From contig JAKSNF010000008.1 of the NCBI GenBank assembly GCA_024400115.1, positions 20,075 to 84,074 on the forward strand: a DNA stretch of 64,000 bases, written 5' to 3'. This document shows, piece by piece, positions 45,630 to 55,433 of this stretch. The number at the start of each line of letters is the position of its first letter. Positions within the stretch are counted from its first letter, which is position 1. Source of the DNA: Paludibacteraceae bacterium (GTDB lineage: Bacteria > Bacteroidota > Bacteroidia > Bacteroidales > Paludibacteraceae). Under the pieces are notes generated by a model. That model did not search any database. It had not been told where the DNA came from and saw only the letters and a list, made by a program, of their open reading frames with translations. A program made the position numbers and the translations under genes.

Positions 45630-46628
45630 ATGAAAAAATACCTCTATTTATTCGTTTGTGTGGCAGCCCTATTTGTTAGCTGCCAGTCGGATATGATCGA
45701 CAAAGATCACAGTATCATTGTGGATCCGGCATTAGACCCCTCGTCTCCGACGTATAAGTTCGACCAGTACACCCAAAAACGTTTTGGCGAGACGTACAAC
45801 GTGGAGATTATCTATCGCTGGCGCGATAATGCTACTTCCGCCAGTTATAACTTAGTGCCCGTACGCCTAAGCCGAATCGACACCATCGCTCACCTCACCC
45901 ACTACCTGTGGTTTGATGTGTATGACCAAATGGTTAGTCCCGATTTCCTCAAGGTTTATGGTCCGCGTATGATTCAGTATATCGGTTCGAAAGGCTATAA
46001 CTCGAACGGTACATCAACCTTAGGTACAGCCGATGGCGGTATCAAGATATTGCTCTACGGTATGAACGAACTCATCATCAACGATATTAGAGAACTGAAC
46101 CAATATGCTTTCCACGTGATGCACCACGAGTTCAGTCATATCTTGCACCAGACGAAGACGTATCCCAAAGAGTTTGAGTTTATTTCGATGGGTCTGTACG
46201 ACCCCGACCAATGGCAAAATCAGAAGGACACGGTGATGCACCGTCGCGGATTCGTAACGCCTTACGCCTCGAGTGCACCTCATGAGGACTTTGTGGAGAT
46301 TATCTCTACGTATGTCACCAACTACGCCGGTCGTCCGACCCAGTCGTGGAGTTGGGATGAGATATTAGCGGATGCCGCCAAGGGCAAACCCGATCCGGCA
46401 GACACGTTGAGGGGTGACCAAGTGATTATCAATAAGTTGGAGATTGCCCGCACATGGCTCAAGGATAAGTACGAAATCAATATCGACTCGCTCCGCAGCG
46501 AGGTTATGCGCCGTCAACAACGTATCGACTCGCCCGTGAAGATGGATAGTATCATGAACGAACTCTACATCGAAGACGAGAGTCGCCGTATTCCGCACGA
46601 TTGGAACTTTGCTGAACATGAACAATAA
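45630..46628 (+). CDS. substrate-import-associated zinc metallohydrolase lipoprotein
   Basis: A 332-residue lipoprotein (signal peptide ending ALFVSCQ) with the zinc-protease motif H166-E167-F-S-H170 in MHHEFSHILHQT. It matches the family of HExxH lipoproteins that sit downstream of SusC/SusD pairs in Bacteroidales (TIGR04549, from memory). Such proteins are thought to process the substrate at the cell surface. The third zinc ligand is not certain. Confidence 0.88.
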   Translation: MKKYLYLFVCVAALFVSCQSDMIDKDHSIIVDPALDPSSPTYKFDQYTQKRFGETYNVEIIYRWRDNATSASYNLVPVRLSRIDTIAHLTHYLWFDVYDQMVSPDFLKVYGPRMIQYIGSKGYNSNGTSTLGTADGGIKILLYGMNELIINDIRELNQYAFHVMHHEFSHILHQTKTYPKEFEFISMGLYDPDQWQNQKDTVMHRRGFVTPYASSAPHEDFVEIISTYVTNYAGRPTQSWSWDEILADAAKGKPDPADTLRGDQVIINKLEIARTWLKDKYEINIDSLRSEVMRRQQRIDSPVKMDSIMNELYIEDESRRIPHDWNFAEHEQ

Positions 46629-46647
46629 TCTCTAAATGACTACGAAT

Positions 46648-47973
46648 ATGAAAAACAGTATCTATATTTTACTTCTCAGTGTAGCCGTGATAGCCTGCTC
46701 TTGCAGCCGCGTGGAGGGTGAGATTTTCGGTGAGTCTTCGGCTCAACGCCTCGTTCACTACACGGATAGCGTGGAGAAACTGCTCACATCTTCTGAGAAC
46801 GGTTGGGAAATGATTGTGTTCCCCACCACCGATATGCAAGGTCTCAACGTGCTGGTTAAGTTCACCGATGACCAGATGTTCACCGCCGCAGCCAAGAACA
46901 GCATTACTACCGGCAACGAATACAAAGTGGCTGGAGGCAGTATGTGGCAGATGGTAAGTAACCAAGGTCCGTGCCTGAGTTTCGACACCTATAACGACGT
47001 GATGCACGCTTTTGCGGAGCCTACGTTGGACGGTTACACCAAGGGTGTGGGAATGAAAGGCGACTACGAGTTCCTCGTTCTTACCGCTGAACAGAACCAA
47101 TTATTGCTCAAGAGTAAGAAACGCGGTACGTATAACCTCATGCGCCGATTGGACGTTAGTCAAGGTTGGGAGGACTATTTCAAACAGATAGCTACCAAGT
47201 CGGGCAACACGTTCGAGCACAATAATGTCCTTACCGCGCGCGTAGGTAATAAGGAGTATGCCCTCTATAACGGTTCTACGGGAACGTTCCAACTCACCGA
47301 GAAGGGTCACCCGAAGGTTGATTCGCTCTGCACCGCTTATCCGTTTGCCTTTACGTTGCAAGGTATCTGCCTTATGAACGGCTTTCCGGGTAGGAAAGAT
47401 GTCCGTATCTTAGACATGGCGGACGAGACATGCTATGCCAACGGCGATGTGGTTATCTCTGCCGGTAATGTGAACCGCTACGTAGCCGATTACTGCTACA
47501 CGTTGAGCCACGGCTGGAAGATCAAACCCGCTAACCTACCCCAAGCCACCCAACAACTGGTGGATGCCGCTACGGCTAAACTGCAACAGTTAGGCGGCTC
47601 TAAGTCGGACGGCGTGACGAACCTCAATATCGCCTACAAACAGACGGCGATGAGGGACGGACATAAAGTGGATATCAACACGTTTGTGGTTCAAGTCGAT
47701 TATAAACTGACCGGCAAGGCACAACTGCCCGTTAATTTCGGCTTTACCGTCACTGCCACGGATAATGATGTGACCTTGCAGTACGTAGGTCCTACGGACG
47801 ATAACGCGCAGAAATTCATCGACGGTGTGCCCGAGATAGAAGCCGTGTTCAACGCACTGAACGGCACCTATATCGCCTCCACCAAGTATCCGCTCAACCC
47901 CTCCTACGGAGTAACATTGACGAACAAAGAGAATGCTGAGACGACAAGCATCAGCTTTACCTCTATTAAATAA
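46648..47973 (+). CDS. DUF4302 family lipoprotein
   Basis: A 441-residue lipoprotein (signal peptide ending VIACSCS) that matches DUF4302, a family found with SusC/SusD and HExxH lipoproteins. Typical parts are LLTSSENGWEMIVFPTT and QGWEDYFKQI. I chose the second of two in-frame ATGs (46648; the first is 46636) because it leaves a standard signal peptide. The function is unknown; surface binding of the imported substrate is a guess from context. Confidence 0.85.
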   Translation: MKNSIYILLLSVAVIACSCSRVEGEIFGESSAQRLVHYTDSVEKLLTSSENGWEMIVFPTTDMQGLNVLVKFTDDQMFTAAAKNSITTGNEYKVAGGSMWQMVSNQGPCLSFDTYNDVMHAFAEPTLDGYTKGVGMKGDYEFLVLTAEQNQLLLKSKKRGTYNLMRRLDVSQGWEDYFKQIATKSGNTFEHNNVLTARVGNKEYALYNGSTGTFQLTEKGHPKVDSLCTAYPFAFTLQGICLMNGFPGRKDVRILDMADETCYANGDVVISAGNVNRYVADYCYTLSHGWKIKPANLPQATQQLVDAATAKLQQLGGSKSDGVTNLNIAYKQTAMRDGHKVDINTFVVQVDYKLTGKAQLPVNFGFTVTATDNDVTLQYVGPTDDNAQKFIDGVPEIEAVFNALNGTYIASTKYPLNPSYGVTLTNKENAETTSISFTSIK

Positions 47974-48003
47974 CCCTATTATTAACTTAACACTTTTTTT
48001 CAC

Positions 48004-51000
48004 ATGAAAAAGATCTATCTATTCTTGGCTGCCGCGCTGGTTAGCATGAGCAGCTTCGGAGCAGCGATTGACCCCGGCTACAATGAACCGGAAGGATCGT
48101 TCTACTCCTGTTACTATTTCCCGAATAGCGGAAAAGCCGGTGTACAAGTGCCGCAGTTATTTATGCCCTACATGGACGAGTACACGTTCACCAGCCGCCA
48201 TGGTGCCGGTGATTGGAAGATGGGCGACCAAACCGCTACCAATGCGGAGACCTTCTCTCCCAAGTATGCGTTTGGAACCTATACCGCAGAAGGTATGCCC
48301 GAACTGACTGCCAGAGACACTACCTACGTCTATGGTAGCGGAAGTACCACAGGTTCTGCACGCCGCGTATATGTAGGTGACGGTGCTTATCACTACATAA
48401 CCAATGCAAAGCATTATGCAGTTAAACAAGCCACTATGGTTACCAAGATGAGTAGTTATCTCAAATTCCGTACGTATTTCTTCAACCGTCCGGATCAGGT
48501 GATGCTCGTTAGCAAGATTTTGATTCCTATTACCACGAATAAGAACGGCGAAACCCTTGCCGACCTCTTCCCTACTGAGGATTCCCACATGAAAGTAGCT
48601 GTTTATCAAGCTATCTGCTCCAGAACCTCATTGGATAAATATAGCAGGGCTATTGACTATTCCAAACGTTTGGTTGATACGCTGACCTTGACCAAAGCTA
48701 ACTACATGGAATCCAGCAATGTATATGCCGGTCTTTTGATTGCCGAGTTACCTGAACCCGTTGCTATCACGGGTGCTTTCTGCGTTGAGATTACGGACTA
48801 TGAGACTATGGGTGCTGAGACTCGTATTATCGGTGATAACACCACCGGAACAACTTCCCAATACTTGAAATATAAAAATGCCGGTGATTCCCAACTCTCC
48901 GTTTACGCAGCATCTAACAACTATGAAATCGCCGTTTATGGTGCAATGCCCAGTATTGCGAAAGCAAGCGAAGCAGAAGCGATTGAGATACCCTCTATCG
49001 GCGGTGCCGCTGAAGCTTTTGATATCTATTCCAGCACGAAGATTACGGCAAAAGAGATTACTCTTCCCGAATGGGCAAACTTAGATACCATCATGTATGA
49101 GGGTGACACTTATGCCGCTAATAAAAAGATTAACATCGTTCTCTCTGCATCTGCCAACACGACCGGTACTGAGCGCACAGGCGAGATGGTTATCAATAAC
49201 TTAGGAATGAAACTGACCGTTGCCATCAAGCAAGACGTCAAGAAAGATGTTCCTTACATCATCATCGCTGACACGAAGAAAGCCATCACTATTCCCACCC
49301 TCGGTGGGGAATCTGAGCCCTTCTTGGTTCGTACCAACACTACATTGACCGATTGGCAAGTCAATCTTCCCGAAGGTTATTCCTACACCGCTACTCCTGC
49401 TACTGACGACACCGTGGCTATCACGCTCAAGCACGAGGGTTACCTCAAAGCCACTCACAAAGACACAATGGCTATTGCTATTGAGAGCGAGACCTTATGC
49501 AAGATTGCTTACAAGCAAAACGGTATCATCATTCAATACATTGACGAACCGATTGCTGAGTTCTGGGCTGAATACGAGGCTAATAGTAAGTTCTATTACA
49601 CTGCTGATGGCAAGAACTATTCGCTCTACTTCTTCTACACGCCGCTCAAACGCGAAGATGTTACTGTTTCGGCTCCCGATTGGTGCGAAGTCAACCTACG
49701 TGACTCCGTTTATAAGGAGCAAAACGCTCTGGCTTTGACCATGAAAGCTCCTGAGGCAACGCAAACCGAGCGCACGGGCGAACTAAAGATTCAATACAAG
49801 GGTGAGGACATTTTGGTTTATAACCTCCGTCAATTAGGTTTCCACCCCTATGCTAAAGACATCTATTCTTCTCAAGCAGAAGGTGGTACGGTTAGCGGTA
49901 ACGGTGGACAAGTTAAGTTCATGCGTTACACCAACACCGAGTGGTTATGGAAGACCAATGTCGATTTTGCTAAGTGGAGTATTGATGCTCCCGAATGGAT
50001 TCAAGCCACCCTCACGGCAAGAACGGCAGACACCATATCGTTGAAGATGTTTGTTGAAACGAAGGATTATTCTGTTGAAGGTCGTAAGGGTACTGTCACC
50101 ATCAAGGCTGACACCATTACTATGACCCTTGACATCACCCAAACGGCTGCTGAGAAGTCTATGTCGTACTACAACGTAGATGGTGCTCTGTATTATGGTA
50201 CAAGCAATACCGCCGGTGCATACACGACACAATATATGTTCGTTCCGTACGCTGACTCTGTGGCAGTTGTCAGCCAAGTAGGTCCCGGCACTTGGTATGG
50301 TGGTAAGAACCACACCATTGATTCCACCAACATCGGTTCGGACACCTATTGGATTTATGCACCTTCGAACGTAAACAACTATGTAATGTATCTGCCTTAC
50401 TTCCAATCGGATATTAAAGAAATCTATAGCGAGTGGCAATGGGGCGGTGTGATTAAGTATCGCGCTAACGCTCGTATGCGTATCGGTTCCGGTAGGAAAG
50501 CCTACCTCTGCGCTCCGCAATATCACCCCGATAGCCTCGCTTCCGAAGGTAAGACTTCTGATATGTACATGCGTTCGGGTACCTTCAGCGGTCAGTCCAT
50601 CCACTACTGCTACGGTACGAAGGTGGGTAATGAGGAACAAGGTTACTACGACTCTATCGGTACCTATATCCACACCAACGGCGTTGTTTGGGCAGACTCG
50701 ATTTACCTTCCCATCTATAATTACGCTATCTACAAAGAGGGCGCTCCGCAAGAGAAAGCTTCTATCTTCGGCGATAACGGAAAAGTAACCCTCACTATCT
50801 ATCCTGCAACAACCGATGCAGATGGTAATCCGGTAGTTGACCGCGAACACCCCATGTATGAGGTTACAGCCGATAGTACGAACTTCTTATGGAATAGTTC
50901 GACCGCATACAAGGGTGCTATCACCTTCGTAAAGACAGAGAAGAACCCGCTCGGTATTGAAGAAGTGGTTCCGTTCATCAGTGATGGTGGCGACTTCTAT

Positions 51001-51624
51001 ATCGAGTTCACCGGCTTTAACGAGAGCGGTGTTGACTTCGGTCTATACAGTAACGGTTCTCCTGTTGCAGGACAAGAAAACGGTAAGGGCTGGTTCTATA
51101 AGAACGGCGAATATAAGAAGGTTTGGAGTAAACAATACTCTCTCTACATTACCTTGTACGGCTTCTTCCCCTTCATCAAGACAATGTATGGTGCAGAAGA
51201 AATCAATGTCAACGTAATGGGTGATGAGGTATCTATCATCTATCCTGAATTAGATCCAGAAAAGCAAGAGCAAAGCGACCTGCTTATTCGTGCTAACCGC
51301 GACTTCGGAGAGTGGGAGATTGAGAATCCTGATTGGGTAACGCTGAACTTTGACACTACCGAGATTTGGGATGCCAGCAACTTTATCGACATCACGTTCG
51401 AAGTTGAGCCTAATGATGGTCCTGAGCGTGAAGGCGAGATCGTTCTCACGAACCATGGCGTAAGCAAGTTCATCACCATCAAGCAAGCAGCTGATGCAAG
51501 TGGCTTCATCAACCTCTTTGACCGCAAAGACCAAAAGAACGTTGATAAGCTTCTCAAGAATGGTAACATCATTATCCGCCGCGATAACGAGACCTTCACC
51601 ATTGATGGCCGCAAACTTGAATAA
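48004..51624 (+). CDS. large BACON-repeat surface protein with a short T9SS-type C-terminus
   Basis: A 1206-residue secreted protein (signal peptide LAAALVSMSSFGA). I read this layout: a beta-rich domain at about 25-318; four BACON-like domains at about 319-410, 411-506, 507-612 and 613-717; a second beta-rich domain at 718-1057 that resembles the first (compare LFMPYMDEYTFTSRHGAGDW with MFVPYADSVAVVSQVGPGTW); a fifth BACON-like domain at 1058-1164; and a C-terminal tail ending GNIIIRRDNETFTIDGRKLE. BACON domains are immunoglobulin-like and often bind glycans or mucin. The tail resembles that of the following C10 peptidase. It is the last gene of the SusC operon. Function inferred only. Confidence 0.8.
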   Translation: MKKIYLFLAAALVSMSSFGAAIDPGYNEPEGSFYSCYYFPNSGKAGVQVPQLFMPYMDEYTFTSRHGAGDWKMGDQTATNAETFSPKYAFGTYTAEGMPELTARDTTYVYGSGSTTGSARRVYVGDGAYHYITNAKHYAVKQATMVTKMSSYLKFRTYFFNRPDQVMLVSKILIPITTNKNGETLADLFPTEDSHMKVAVYQAICSRTSLDKYSRAIDYSKRLVDTLTLTKANYMESSNVYAGLLIAELPEPVAITGAFCVEITDYETMGAETRIIGDNTTGTTSQYLKYKNAGDSQLSVYAASNNYEIAVYGAMPSIAKASEAEAIEIPSIGGAAEAFDIYSSTKITAKEITLPEWANLDTIMYEGDTYAANKKINIVLSASANTTGTERTGEMVINNLGMKLTVAIKQDVKKDVPYIIIADTKKAITIPTLGGESEPFLVRTNTTLTDWQVNLPEGYSYTATPATDDTVAITLKHEGYLKATHKDTMAIAIESETLCKIAYKQNGIIIQYIDEPIAEFWAEYEANSKFYYTADGKNYSLYFFYTPLKREDVTVSAPDWCEVNLRDSVYKEQNALALTMKAPEATQTERTGELKIQYKGEDILVYNLRQLGFHPYAKDIYSSQAEGGTVSGNGGQVKFMRYTNTEWLWKTNVDFAKWSIDAPEWIQATLTARTADTISLKMFVETKDYSVEGRKGTVTIKADTITMTLDITQTAAEKSMSYYNVDGALYYGTSNTAGAYTTQYMFVPYADSVAVVSQVGPGTWYGGKNHTIDSTNIGSDTYWIYAPSNVNNYVMYLPYFQSDIKEIYSEWQWGGVIKYRANARMRIGSGRKAYLCAPQYHPDSLASEGKTSDMYMRSGTFSGQSIHYCYGTKVGNEEQGYYDSIGTYIHTNGVVWADSIYLPIYNYAIYKEGAPQEKASIFGDNGKVTLTIYPATTDADGNPVVDREHPMYEVTADSTNFLWNSSTAYKGAITFVKTEKNPLGIEEVVPFISDGGDFYIEFTGFNESGVDFGLYSNGSPVAGQENGKGWFYKNGEYKKVWSKQYSLYITLYGFFPFIKTMYGAEEINVNVMGDEVSIIYPELDPEKQEQSDLLIRANRDFGEWEIENPDWVTLNFDTTEIWDASNFIDITFEVEPNDGPEREGEIVLTNHGVSKFITIKQAADASGFINLFDRKDQKNVDKLLKNGNIIIRRDNETFTIDGRKLE

Positions 51625-51642
51625 AGAGAAGAAATAGACTAA

Positions 51643-51684
51643 CTAGAAAATATAGAAAATAGAGAATAACTAGAACGTCTATAC
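51643..51684 (+). repeat. nonamer tract after the BACON gene (CTAGAAAAT family)
   Basis: Four to five 9-base units such as CTAGAAAAT, ATAGAAAAT and CTAGAACGT. The unit resembles the TCTAGAAAG units inside cmk. Confidence 0.75.
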
Positions 51685-51686
51685 CG

Positions 51687-51725
51687 CAAAAAACGCGATT
51701 TTCATTGAAAGTCGCGTTTTTTTTT
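51687..51725 (+). terminator. intrinsic terminator of the SusC operon
   Basis: The hairpin AAACGCGA...TTTC with GAAA...TCGCGTTT is followed by a run of nine T residues. It separates the SusC operon from the peptidase gene. Confidence 0.87.
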
Positions 51726-51754
51726 GCATATATCAAAAAAAAGTCGTAACTTTG
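51723..51754 (+). promoter_or_regulatory. consensus promoter of the C10 peptidase gene
   Basis: TTTG (51723-51726), 20 bases, TAACTTTG (51747-51754), 20 bases before the ATG. The -33 element overlaps the T-run of the preceding terminator. Confidence 0.87.
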
Positions 51755-51774
51755 TAGCCTAAAATAGAAATACT

Positions 51775-54075
51775 ATGAAAAAGCTGTTATTTAGCATTTT
51801 TATTGCCCTTGCAGCCCTTCCCTTAGAGGCGGCTCTTAGGACAGAATCGCAAGCCGCTATGATGGCAAATGAGTTCTTCTCCTCGCGCCCGATGGTGCAG
51901 CAAGGAGCCAAGGCACCGCAGCCAACCTCTTCGGCTCGTTTGGTTCGTACTATCGACTTTGCGCAAGAGGCTCAACCCGCTGTCTATGTCTATCAACAAG
52001 CAAATAGTGATGCGTACGTCTTTATCGCAGCCAGCGATAAGGTTGACCGCATCCTCGGCTATACTGATACCCCTGTTGACAATTCACAATTCATAATTCA
52101 AAATTCAAACTTCGTTCTCCCCCCTGCCCTCGAACTATGGCTACAAGCCTATGCGGATGAGATAGCCCTTTTAGAACAAGGACAAGGGCAAGTGCACCAA
52201 CTGACCGCTCGCACGGCTATCAATCCCGTGCTCAAAGATGATAAAGGCAACCTCATTCAATGGAATCAGAGAGCCCCCTATAACCTCTTCTGTCCGTACT
52301 TAGATGGTACACAGACGGTGACCGGTTGCGTAGCGACCGCGATTGCGCAGATTATGCGTTATTACCGCTACCCCGTACGTCCAACCGGACAAAAATCCTA
52401 CGAGTGGGAAAAAGGGGAAAAGACCTTATCCATCAATTATGACACCGTGCCCGCCTATGACTGGTCGAACATGAAAAGCAAGCAGAGCAGCTATACCACC
52501 ACAGCGCAAAAGCAAGCGGTGGCACGTCTGATACGTGATGTAGGCTATTCGGTTGAGATGAACTACGGCCCCAGCAGCGGAGCCACTACCTACAAATGCG
52601 TTGCCGCCTTACCGACCTATTTTGGCTATAGCACCGACATCTTCATGATTGGAGCACTCAGTCTGCCCACACAAGAATACGAGGACTTAGTCTATTCTTC
52701 CTTGGAGAAGAAACACCCTATCCTACTCACCGGAACGAAGATCAACGGTGGAGCCCACGCTTTTGTGTGCGACGGAGCCGATAACAAAGGTTTCTTCCAC
52801 ATCAACTGGGGTTGGGGAGGTAATTATGACGGATATTTTGACCTCTCAATCCTCGACTCTAAAGGTACAGGAACGGGTGGTTCTACCGCTGCCGGAGGTT
52901 ATTGCTCCCACCGCAGTGCCGTATTCAATATTTTACCGCCTACAGTTCAAGATATAGTCACCAAGCCGGCTAATCTTCATCCCTTAGCCGCCGACTCTAT
53001 CACCATCAGCACTTCTATTCTACAAAAGAACGAGACACTGACCGTCTATGTGGGCAAGATTGTGAACACCCAAGGTGAGCCTTGGACGGGTTACTACGGA
53101 GTACTACTGAGCGGAGACAATATGAGTTCTCGCTATTGGATGGGAGGTCAGTCCTCAATCTCCAATTTTAAGTCCGGTTATCTGCTCTCTAAAACGGCGG
53201 ATATCGCTTATTCCTCGCTCGTCAAGTACTGCACCGAACCCGGTGTTTATTACCTCAGACCCTCCTACAAAGCCAAGACCGATGGAGCCAAAGCGACTAC
53301 TATGCCCGTAGCGTTCGGTCCGGATAAAATTAAACTAACACTCGATAATAAGGGCGTTTTCTCCGTTGAATTGGAGAGCGACACCACGCAACCGACGCCT
53401 CCCGAACCGTCTTTCGAGGTAGTTCTTATTGATTTAGAGAACGATTCGGCAGCCTGCCTTTGGGAAGGACCGGAGACAATGGCGTATTGCGAATATACCG
53501 TTACCGCAGCCGATCAGTCTATCAGTATAGAGGGCCGTTCGACTTCCTTAGATGGGGACGACGTTATTTTCCGCTACTATACGAACAGCACCATCACCAT
53601 CTCCGTAACGGCTTACACAGAAGAAGGAGAGGTCATTGGTACGGATAGCGACCAGATAACGCCCGCAGTCAAAACCGATTTTACAGCCACCAACGCTTCG
53701 TATAAGGTAGGAACGGACTCTATCCGCTTCTCGTGGTCCGGGGCTGCGCCCGTTTACCAAGTTATCCTGTATGAAGGTACAAAAACTCTTTCATCGGCCG
53801 TACTATTTGAACCCCAAGAGGACGAATCATTCACGTGCTCCGTTGTTATGCTTGAACCCGGTTCTTATAAATTAGGGATTCGTCCCGTTAGTCCTACCAA
53901 GAAGGCATATCTCGGAAACGAGAAGAAATTTACCTTTACCATTACCAATCCTACAACCCTTTGGGAGGGAACTGAAGAACCGCTCAAGCAAGACATCAAA
54001 GTCATTAAACAAGGACAGATATACTTCCTAAAGAACGGCAAACAATACAATATCTTTGGACAAACTATACACTAA
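51775..54075 (+). CDS. C10 family cysteine peptidase (streptopain-like), T9SS cargo
   Basis: A 766-residue secreted protease. After the signal peptide (FSIFIALAALPLEAA) come a Spi-like propeptide, then the catalytic domain with Cys185 in TVTGCVATAIAQIMRYY and His328 in GGAHAFVCDG, followed by FHINWGWGGNYDGYFDL. Beta-sandwich domains fill the C-terminal half. The end, GQIYFLKNGKQYNIFGQTIH, aligns with the tail of the preceding BACON protein and looks like a short T9SS sorting signal. Residues 103-112 (NSQFIIQNSN) are encoded by heptamers. Related C10 proteases of Bacteroidales act on host proteins; the target here is unknown. Confidence 0.93.
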   Translation: MKKLLFSIFIALAALPLEAALRTESQAAMMANEFFSSRPMVQQGAKAPQPTSSARLVRTIDFAQEAQPAVYVYQQANSDAYVFIAASDKVDRILGYTDTPVDNSQFIIQNSNFVLPPALELWLQAYADEIALLEQGQGQVHQLTARTAINPVLKDDKGNLIQWNQRAPYNLFCPYLDGTQTVTGCVATAIAQIMRYYRYPVRPTGQKSYEWEKGEKTLSINYDTVPAYDWSNMKSKQSSYTTTAQKQAVARLIRDVGYSVEMNYGPSSGATTYKCVAALPTYFGYSTDIFMIGALSLPTQEYEDLVYSSLEKKHPILLTGTKINGGAHAFVCDGADNKGFFHINWGWGGNYDGYFDLSILDSKGTGTGGSTAAGGYCSHRSAVFNILPPTVQDIVTKPANLHPLAADSITISTSILQKNETLTVYVGKIVNTQGEPWTGYYGVLLSGDNMSSRYWMGGQSSISNFKSGYLLSKTADIAYSSLVKYCTEPGVYYLRPSYKAKTDGAKATTMPVAFGPDKIKLTLDNKGVFSVELESDTTQPTPPEPSFEVVLIDLENDSAACLWEGPETMAYCEYTVTAADQSISIEGRSTSLDGDDVIFRYYTNSTITISVTAYTEEGEVIGTDSDQITPAVKTDFTATNASYKVGTDSIRFSWSGAAPVYQVILYEGTKTLSSAVLFEPQEDESFTCSVVMLEPGSYKLGIRPVSPTKKAYLGNEKKFTFTITNPTTLWEGTEEPLKQDIKVIKQGQIYFLKNGKQYNIFGQTIH
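52081..52108 (+). repeat. heptamer tract inside the C10 peptidase gene (AATTCAA family)
   Basis: Four perfect 7-base units: AATTCAC, AATTCAT and AATTCAA twice. The same family forms the spacers at 20341-20368 and 63334-63411, here inside a reading frame. Confidence 0.88.
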
Positions 54076-54102
54076 TACTATTAACAAAAAACACGTACTA
54101 TT

Positions 54103-55182
54103 ATGAAGAAGTACAATTTTAATGCAGGACCCAGTATCCTGCCACAAGAAGTGATTAAACAAACGGCGGAAGCTGTTATCGACTTCCAAGGCGAAGGACT
54201 CTCGTTACTCGAGATCTCCCACCGCGCCAAGTATTTCCAACCCGTAATGGACGAAGCAGAAGCCCTCATGAAGGAACTGCTTAACATCCCTGAAGGCTAT
54301 CGCGTGCTCTTTATTGGAGGCGGTGCCAGCCTGCAATTCTGCATGCTCCCGTACAACCTCATGGAGAACAAAGCCGCTTATGTCAATACCGGCGTTTGGT
54401 CAAAGAAAGCCATCAAGGAAGCCAAGGCTTTTGGTGAGGTTGTTGAACTCGCTACCTCTACCAACTCTATCCCCACGGACTACACTATTCCGCAGGATTG
54501 CGATTATCTGCACATCACCACGAACAACACCATCTTTGGTACCGAGTGGTCGAACAGCAAACTCGAAGAGCTCTACAAGAAGAAAGGTACCGTTCGCCTC
54601 GTAGCGGATATGTCTTCGGATATCCTTTCTCGTCCTATCGACGTAAGCCAATATGACATCATCTATGGTGGTGCCCAAAAGAACCTCGCACCTGCCGGTG
54701 TGACCTTCGTCATCGTGAAAGAAGAGTGCCTTGGTCACGTTAGTCGCCATATCCCAACGATGCTTGACTATCGCACCCATACGGAGAACGGTTCTATGTT
54801 CAACACTCCTCCTGTACTGCCCGTTTATACCGCTATGCTCACCCTTCGCTGGTTAAAAGCCAATGGCGGCGTACAGTGGATTGACGCTCGCAACAAAGCC
54901 AAAGCTGACCTGCTCTACTCGTGCATTGACAACTCCAAGCTGTTCATGCCGACCATCACCGAGGTGGAAGACCGCAGCCGTATGAATATCTGCTTCGTGC
55001 TCAAACCGCAATATGAGGACCTGTTTGACGAGTTCTTTAAGTTCGCTTCGGCACGCGGCATGGTAGGTATCAAGGGTCACCGCCTCGTTGGAGGTTTCCG
55101 CGCATCGTGCTACAACGCTATGGACATTGAAGGCGTACAAGCCCTCGTTGACACCATCCACGAATTCGAAAAATTACACTAA
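54103..55182 (+). CDS. serC: phosphoserine aminotransferase
   Basis: A 359-residue PLP enzyme of serine synthesis: 3-phosphohydroxypyruvate plus glutamate to phosphoserine. It begins [20 protein letters not shown] and has [17 protein letters not shown], and [20 protein letters not shown] with the PLP-binding lysine. The 27-base gap to the peptidase gene shows no promoter, so read-through may occur. serA follows after a repeat element. Confidence 0.96.
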   Translation: MKKYNFNAGPSILPQEVIKQTAEAVIDFQGEGLSLLEISHRAKYFQPVMDEAEALMKELLNIPEGYRVLFIGGGASLQFCMLPYNLMENKAAYVNTGVWSKKAIKEAKAFGEVVELATSTNSIPTDYTIPQDCDYLHITTNNTIFGTEWSNSKLEELYKKKGTVRLVADMSSDILSRPIDVSQYDIIYGGAQKNLAPAGVTFVIVKEECLGHVSRHIPTMLDYRTHTENGSMFNTPPVLPVYTAMLTLRWLKANGGVQWIDARNKAKADLLYSCIDNSKLFMPTITEVEDRSRMNICFVLKPQYEDLFDEFFKFASARGMVGIKGHRLVGGFRASCYNAMDIEGVQALVDTIHEFEKLH

Positions 55183-55194
55183 ATAATTAAGTTC

Positions 55195-55425
55195 TCCCGC
55201 AGATATAATAACGATAATAATATTGCGTAATAAAAGGAGTAATGGCGAAAGTGCTACATAAGCCTGTAAGGCGCAATCGCACAGAGACAATTACGACGTA
55301 GCCCTACCGAAGGATAGGGCGGAAAAATAGAAAATCTGTTTGAATCAGTATAAATCTGCGGGCGTAATAATACCGCGTAATTTCGCGTAATAGCGAAGCG
55401 AGCGGGAGATAAAAAACAAACAAAA
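55195..55425 (+). repeat. dispersed repeat, copy B (upstream of serA)
   Basis: Most of the 251-base serC-serA gap. The hairpin GCCCTACCGAAGGATAGGGC (55300-55320) with AAAATAGAAAAT, and AATAGCGAAGCGAGCGGGAG (about 55389-55408), match copy A at 14142-14310 in the same order. The element ends about 24 bases before the serA ATG, in the same orientation as serA. Confidence 0.78.
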
Positions 55426-55433
55426 TAAACATT

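Noticed and set aside
49945..50850. 301-codon ORF on the minus strand
   Set aside because: It is antisense to the BACON protein and has no family features.
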